The notes under the pieces: generated by a model
The model's database searches: none
Told to the model about the DNA's origin: nothing
The model's input: only the letters and a program-made list of their open reading frames with translations
NCBI RefSeq assembly: GCF_019966595.1
Contig: NZ_JAINFJ010000004.1
Span: 62,001-126,000 of the forward strand
Direction: 5' to 3'
Length of the DNA: 64,000 nucleotides
Source: Oricola indica
Lineage (GTDB): Bacteria; Pseudomonadota; Alphaproteobacteria; Rhizobiales; Rhizobiaceae
Program-made: the position numbers and the translations under genes
In this document: in pieces, positions 61,211-64,000 of the stretch
How the letters are laid out: every line of letters begins with the position of its first letter
How positions within the stretch are numbered: the first letter of the stretch is position 1

Positions 61211-62536
61211 ATGATGCGCAAGTTATCGCTGCTGTTCGCCGGAGGCCTGATGGGCGCCGCCTCGATGCTGGTCCTGTCCGGCAACGGCCTCATGATGCCC
61301 GCGAATGCGGCCGGCACAGACACCTACAAGCAGCTTTCGATCTTCGGCGACATCTTCGAGCGCGTGCGCGCCAATTATGTCGAGGAACCCGAAGACAAGG
61401 AACTGATCGAGAACGCGATCAACGGCATGCTGGCCTCGCTCGATCCGCACTCCTCCTTCATGAACGCCGAGGATGCGGCGGACATGCGCACCCAGACAAA
61501 GGGTGAATATGGCGGCCTCGGCATCGAGGTCACGATGGAGGACGAACTCGTCAAGGTGATCACGCCGATGTTCGACACGCCCGCCGAAAAGGCCGGCGTT
61601 CTGGCAGGCGACCTGATCGCCAAGATCGACGGCGAGGAAGTCCGCGGTCTGACGCTGGAACAGGCCGTCGACAAGATGCGCGGCCCGGTCAACGCCCCGA
61701 TCGAGCTGACGATCCTGCGCGAAGGCGCCGACAAGCCGCTCGAAATCACGGTCATCCGCGATGTCATCAAGGTGCAGGCGGTGCGCTACCGCGCCGAGGA
61801 CGACATCGGCTACCTGCGGGTGATGTCCTTCACGGAGCAGACCTTCGACAATCTCCAGAACGGCATCGAGAAGCTGACCGAGGAGATCGGCGAAGACAAG
61901 CTGAAGGGCTTCGTGCTCGATCTGCGCCTCAATCCCGGCGGCCTGCTCGACCAGGCGATCAACGTGTCCGACGCCTTCCTCGACAAGGGCCTGATCGTAT
62001 CGACGCGCGGCCGCGACGACCGCGACACGCGGCGCTATTCGGCCCGGCCGGGCGACCTGACCGGCGGAAAGCCGCTCGTCGTCCTTATCAATGGCGGCTC
62101 GGCCAGCGCCTCCGAAATCGTGGCCGGCGCGCTGCAGGATCATCGCCGTGCCACCGTTCTGGGCTCGCGCTCCTTCGGCAAGGGCTCGGTGCAGACGATC
62201 ATCCCGCTCGGCGAGAGCGGCGCGCTGCGCTTGACGACCGCGCTCTACTACACGCCGGCCGGCGTCTCGATCCAGGGCAAGGGCATCACGCCGGACATCT
62301 CCGTCGACCAGACGATCCCCGAGGAACTGCTCGGTCGGGACCTGTCGCGCGGCGAGTCCGATCTGCGCGGCCATATCACAGGTGACGAGGAGGACGAGGA
62401 AGGCTCGGGCTCCATCGCCTATGTCCCGCAGGATCCGGAGGAGGACGACCAGCTCGCCTTCGCCCTGTCGCTGATCCGGGGCGAAAAGACCGACCCGGCC
62501 TTCCCGCCGGATCCGGCAAAGGCCCTGCCGAACTGA
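61211..62536 (+). CDS. ctpA: Carboxy-terminal processing protease (S41)
   Basis: 441 residues: signal/anchor segment (LLFAGGLMGAASMLVLSGNG), PDZ domain (YGGLGIEVTMEDELVKVITPMFDTPAEKAGVLAGD) and S41 core with the catalytic Ser in GGSASASEIVAGAL and Lys in GSRSFGKGSVQT. Processes periplasmic proteins, likely in envelope maintenance with the EnvC-like protein two bases upstream. Start ATG 61211 or 61214. Confidence 0.96.
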   Translation: MMRKLSLLFAGGLMGAASMLVLSGNGLMMPANAAGTDTYKQLSIFGDIFERVRANYVEEPEDKELIENAINGMLASLDPHSSFMNAEDAADMRTQTKGEYGGLGIEVTMEDELVKVITPMFDTPAEKAGVLAGDLIAKIDGEEVRGLTLEQAVDKMRGPVNAPIELTILREGADKPLEITVIRDVIKVQAVRYRAEDDIGYLRVMSFTEQTFDNLQNGIEKLTEEIGEDKLKGFVLDLRLNPGGLLDQAINVSDAFLDKGLIVSTRGRDDRDTRRYSARPGDLTGGKPLVVLINGGSASASEIVAGALQDHRRATVLGSRSFGKGSVQTIIPLGESGALRLTTALYYTPAGVSIQGKGITPDISVDQTIPEELLGRDLSRGESDLRGHITGDEEDEEGSGSIAYVPQDPEEDDQLAFALSLIRGEKTDPAFPPDPAKALPN

Positions 62537-62576
62537 GGCAGGCCGTTGCCAAAGAGACAAACAGCCATGTTACAAG

Positions 62577-62601
62577 AGGCCACCGTTTCCGGTGGCCTTT
62601 T
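62577..62601 (+). terminator. Intrinsic terminator after ctpA
   Basis: AGGCCACC / GGTGGCCT, 8-bp perfect stem, six-base loop, followed by TTTT. It ends 41 bases before the next gene's ATG. Confidence 0.88.
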
Positions 62602-62622
62602 GATTCGCGGCGGCAATCGATA

Positions 62623-63858
62623 ATGAACGACCTGAACGCACCTCTCGGACAGACCGGCAGAAGAGCTGCCACGGCCAAGCGCCGGGCTGCGCGAAGCCCG
62701 AAAGCGCGCCCGGGATTTCCCCTCGTCACGGCTCTCGTCATCACCGGCGTGGCAGGCCTGAACGTCTTTTCCTTCCTGCAGCGCGACACGCTGCCGGACA
62801 GCGCGCCGATCGTCATTGCCGCGGCCGCTCCAGATGTCGCCGACGCACGCACCACCGGCTCGGTTGCGTCCGCCGACACGGCGTCGGCTAACGATACGGG
62901 CGTCGAAGTCGTTTACGGTGAACCCCGCGAAATGCCGGCCAGCGGAGGCGATACGGCCACCGCCATCCCGGAACCGCGCCCCGATATTCCCGAAGGCCGG
63001 CTGTCCGAGGGCGGCCCGAAGGTCATCGTCATCCGCGATCCCGGCGACGCGGCTGTGGGACAGCCGGTCCAGGTCGCCCACCTTCCCGATGACGGGGCGG
63101 TCGAAGACAGTGAATGGGGCGCGCTTCCCGTCCGCACGTCCGACGGCAGGCGTCCGATGGACATCTATGCGCGGCCCTGGTCTCAGGCCGGCGGCAAGCG
63201 GATCGCGATCGTCATCGGCGGGCTTGGCCTGTCGCAGACGGGCACGCTGCACGCGCTCGAAAAGCTGCCGCCGGAAATCACGCTTGCGTTTTCCCCGCAG
63301 GGCAACAGCCTCGGACGGTGGATGCGCGAAGCGCGCAGGCAGGGCCACGAGCTTCTCGTCCAGGTGCCGATGGAGCCCTTCGGATATCCGGACACCGACC
63401 CCGGTCCGCACACGCTGACCGTCAACGCCGACAGGCAGGACAACCTCGACAATCTACGCTGGGCGCTCGGACAGATCACCAACTATACCGGCATCGTGAA
63501 TTATCTCGGCGGGCGGCTCGCCACGGCCGACGCGGCGATGACGCCCGTTCTGCGCGAAGTGGGCGAGCGGGGCCTTCTCTATTTCAATGATGGGACCGGC
63601 GGGGGCGAGAAACTCGGCATGCTCGCAGCCGCGCTCGACGTGCCCTATGTCGCGGCAAACGCGACGCTTGACGCCACACGCGATCCGGCGGCGATCAAGG
63701 CAAAACTGGCGGAACTCGAAAAGATCGCCGAAGTCACCGGCTACGCGATCGGCAGCGGATCGGCGCTCGAGGTTACCGTCGATACCGTGGCCAGCTGGGC
63801 CAATGCGGCGAAGAAGCGCGGCTTCGAGATCGTCGGCGTTTCCGCTCTGGCGCGATAG
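62623..63858 (+). CDS. Divergent polysaccharide deacetylase family protein
   Basis: 411 residues: membrane anchor near residues 35-55 ([21 protein letters not shown]), a Pro/Ala/Asp-rich linker of about 120 residues, then the YibQ-type domain ([67 protein letters not shown]). YibQ-like proteins follow ctpA in many alphaproteobacteria. Envelope carbohydrate role suspected; whether it is catalytic is unknown. Confidence 0.92.
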   Translation: MNDLNAPLGQTGRRAATAKRRAARSPKARPGFPLVTALVITGVAGLNVFSFLQRDTLPDSAPIVIAAAAPDVADARTTGSVASADTASANDTGVEVVYGEPREMPASGGDTATAIPEPRPDIPEGRLSEGGPKVIVIRDPGDAAVGQPVQVAHLPDDGAVEDSEWGALPVRTSDGRRPMDIYARPWSQAGGKRIAIVIGGLGLSQTGTLHALEKLPPEITLAFSPQGNSLGRWMREARRQGHELLVQVPMEPFGYPDTDPGPHTLTVNADRQDNLDNLRWALGQITNYTGIVNYLGGRLATADAAMTPVLREVGERGLLYFNDGTGGGEKLGMLAAALDVPYVAANATLDATRDPAAIKAKLAELEKIAEVTGYAIGSGSALEVTVDTVASWANAAKKRGFEIVGVSALAR

Positions 63859-63866
63859 GCAAAGAG

Positions 63867-64000
63867 ATGACCAGGAAAAAGATTAAAGCGGAAGACCTGC
63901 CCTACCGCCCATGCGTCGGCATCATGGTCTTGAATGCCGACGGGCTCGTCTGGGCCGGCAAGCGCGCCAAGGAAGGCAACACCGAATATTCCGGCCACGC
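63867..64000 (+). CDS. rppH: RNA pyrophosphohydrolase, 5' part
   Basis: The first 44 codons: [21 protein letters not shown] is the Nudix RppH start; the Nudix box lies beyond the window. Position directly after the polysaccharide deacetylase gene is the usual one in this order. Removes pyrophosphate from mRNA 5' ends; also called a dinucleoside polyphosphate hydrolase. Confidence 0.9.
   Translation, partial: MTRKKIKAEDLPYRPCVGIMVLNADGLVWAGKRAKEGNTEYSGH

Overview
The window is high-GC DNA with dense operons and looks chromosomal. It comes from an alphaproteobacterium, most likely of the order Hyphomicrobiales (Rhizobiales). The basis is the rhizobial-type pyruvate carboxylase at the left end and the conserved run rplU-rpmA ... 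obgE-proB-proA-nadD-rsfS-rlmH-(EnvC-like)-ctpA-(polysaccharide deacetylase)-rppH at the right end. L21 also carries a long C-terminal extension that I associate with this order. I name no species.

Layout. 1-2720: 5' part of pyc (minus strand). 2799-10294 (minus): gntR, an Asp/Glu racemase-like enzyme, an FAH-family hydrolase, a full TRAP transporter, then marR and an acyl-CoA dehydrogenase. 10396-19212 (plus, divergent from gntR): a ThDP enzyme, an enolase-superfamily enzyme, a D-amino-acid-dehydrogenase-like flavoprotein, a second full TRAP transporter and two more permeases. Together these form a catabolic block for an unidentified carboxylate or amino-acid-like substrate. 19401-26051 (plus): a sugar-type ABC importer, a TIM-barrel isomerase and a Gfo/Idh/MocA dehydrogenase. 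26125-38521 (minus): a BMP-type (nucleoside-type) ABC importer, two nucleoside hydrolases, an isochorismatase-like hydrolase, marR, an 'amino acid synthesis' family protein, then hydantoinase/oxoprolinase A and B. 38723-40383: an epimerase and an SDR. 40527-43968: a phosphoesterase, a LysR regulator and mmsA.

Two observations stand out. First, 44136-50089 is a RiPP-like locus. It has five tandem 29-31-residue precursor peptides with a YxxP leader motif, a PqqD-like recognition protein, a lasso-B2-type leader peptidase, an HprK-like kinase and a nucleotidyltransferase. It has no lasso cyclase; instead an AMP-forming ligase, a GNAT acyltransferase and an acyl carrier protein follow. All five precursors keep exactly 19 residues between the leader Tyr and a single shared Ser, and only about 6-7 residues follow the conserved [VI][VT]A. 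This points to a small modified peptide rather than a lasso.

Second, four promoters at about 19.4, 20.8, 30.0 and 38.6 kb share a near-palindromic operator, TTCGT-AC-ACGAA, each placed 31-33 bases downstream of a TTGACA-like -35 box. They tie the sugar ABC system, the nucleoside-type ABC/hydrolase operon and the hydantoinase pair into one apparent regulon. A plausible role is uptake and complete breakdown of an unusual nucleoside or glycosylated ring compound.

Between the RiPP locus and tRNA-Ser(CGA) (51605-51694, minus) lies a 1.4 kb AT-rich insert. It is flanked by 16-base direct repeats of the tRNA 3' end and carries one orphan secreted-protein gene, which looks like a degenerate integrated element. 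Housekeeping genes resume at 51957.
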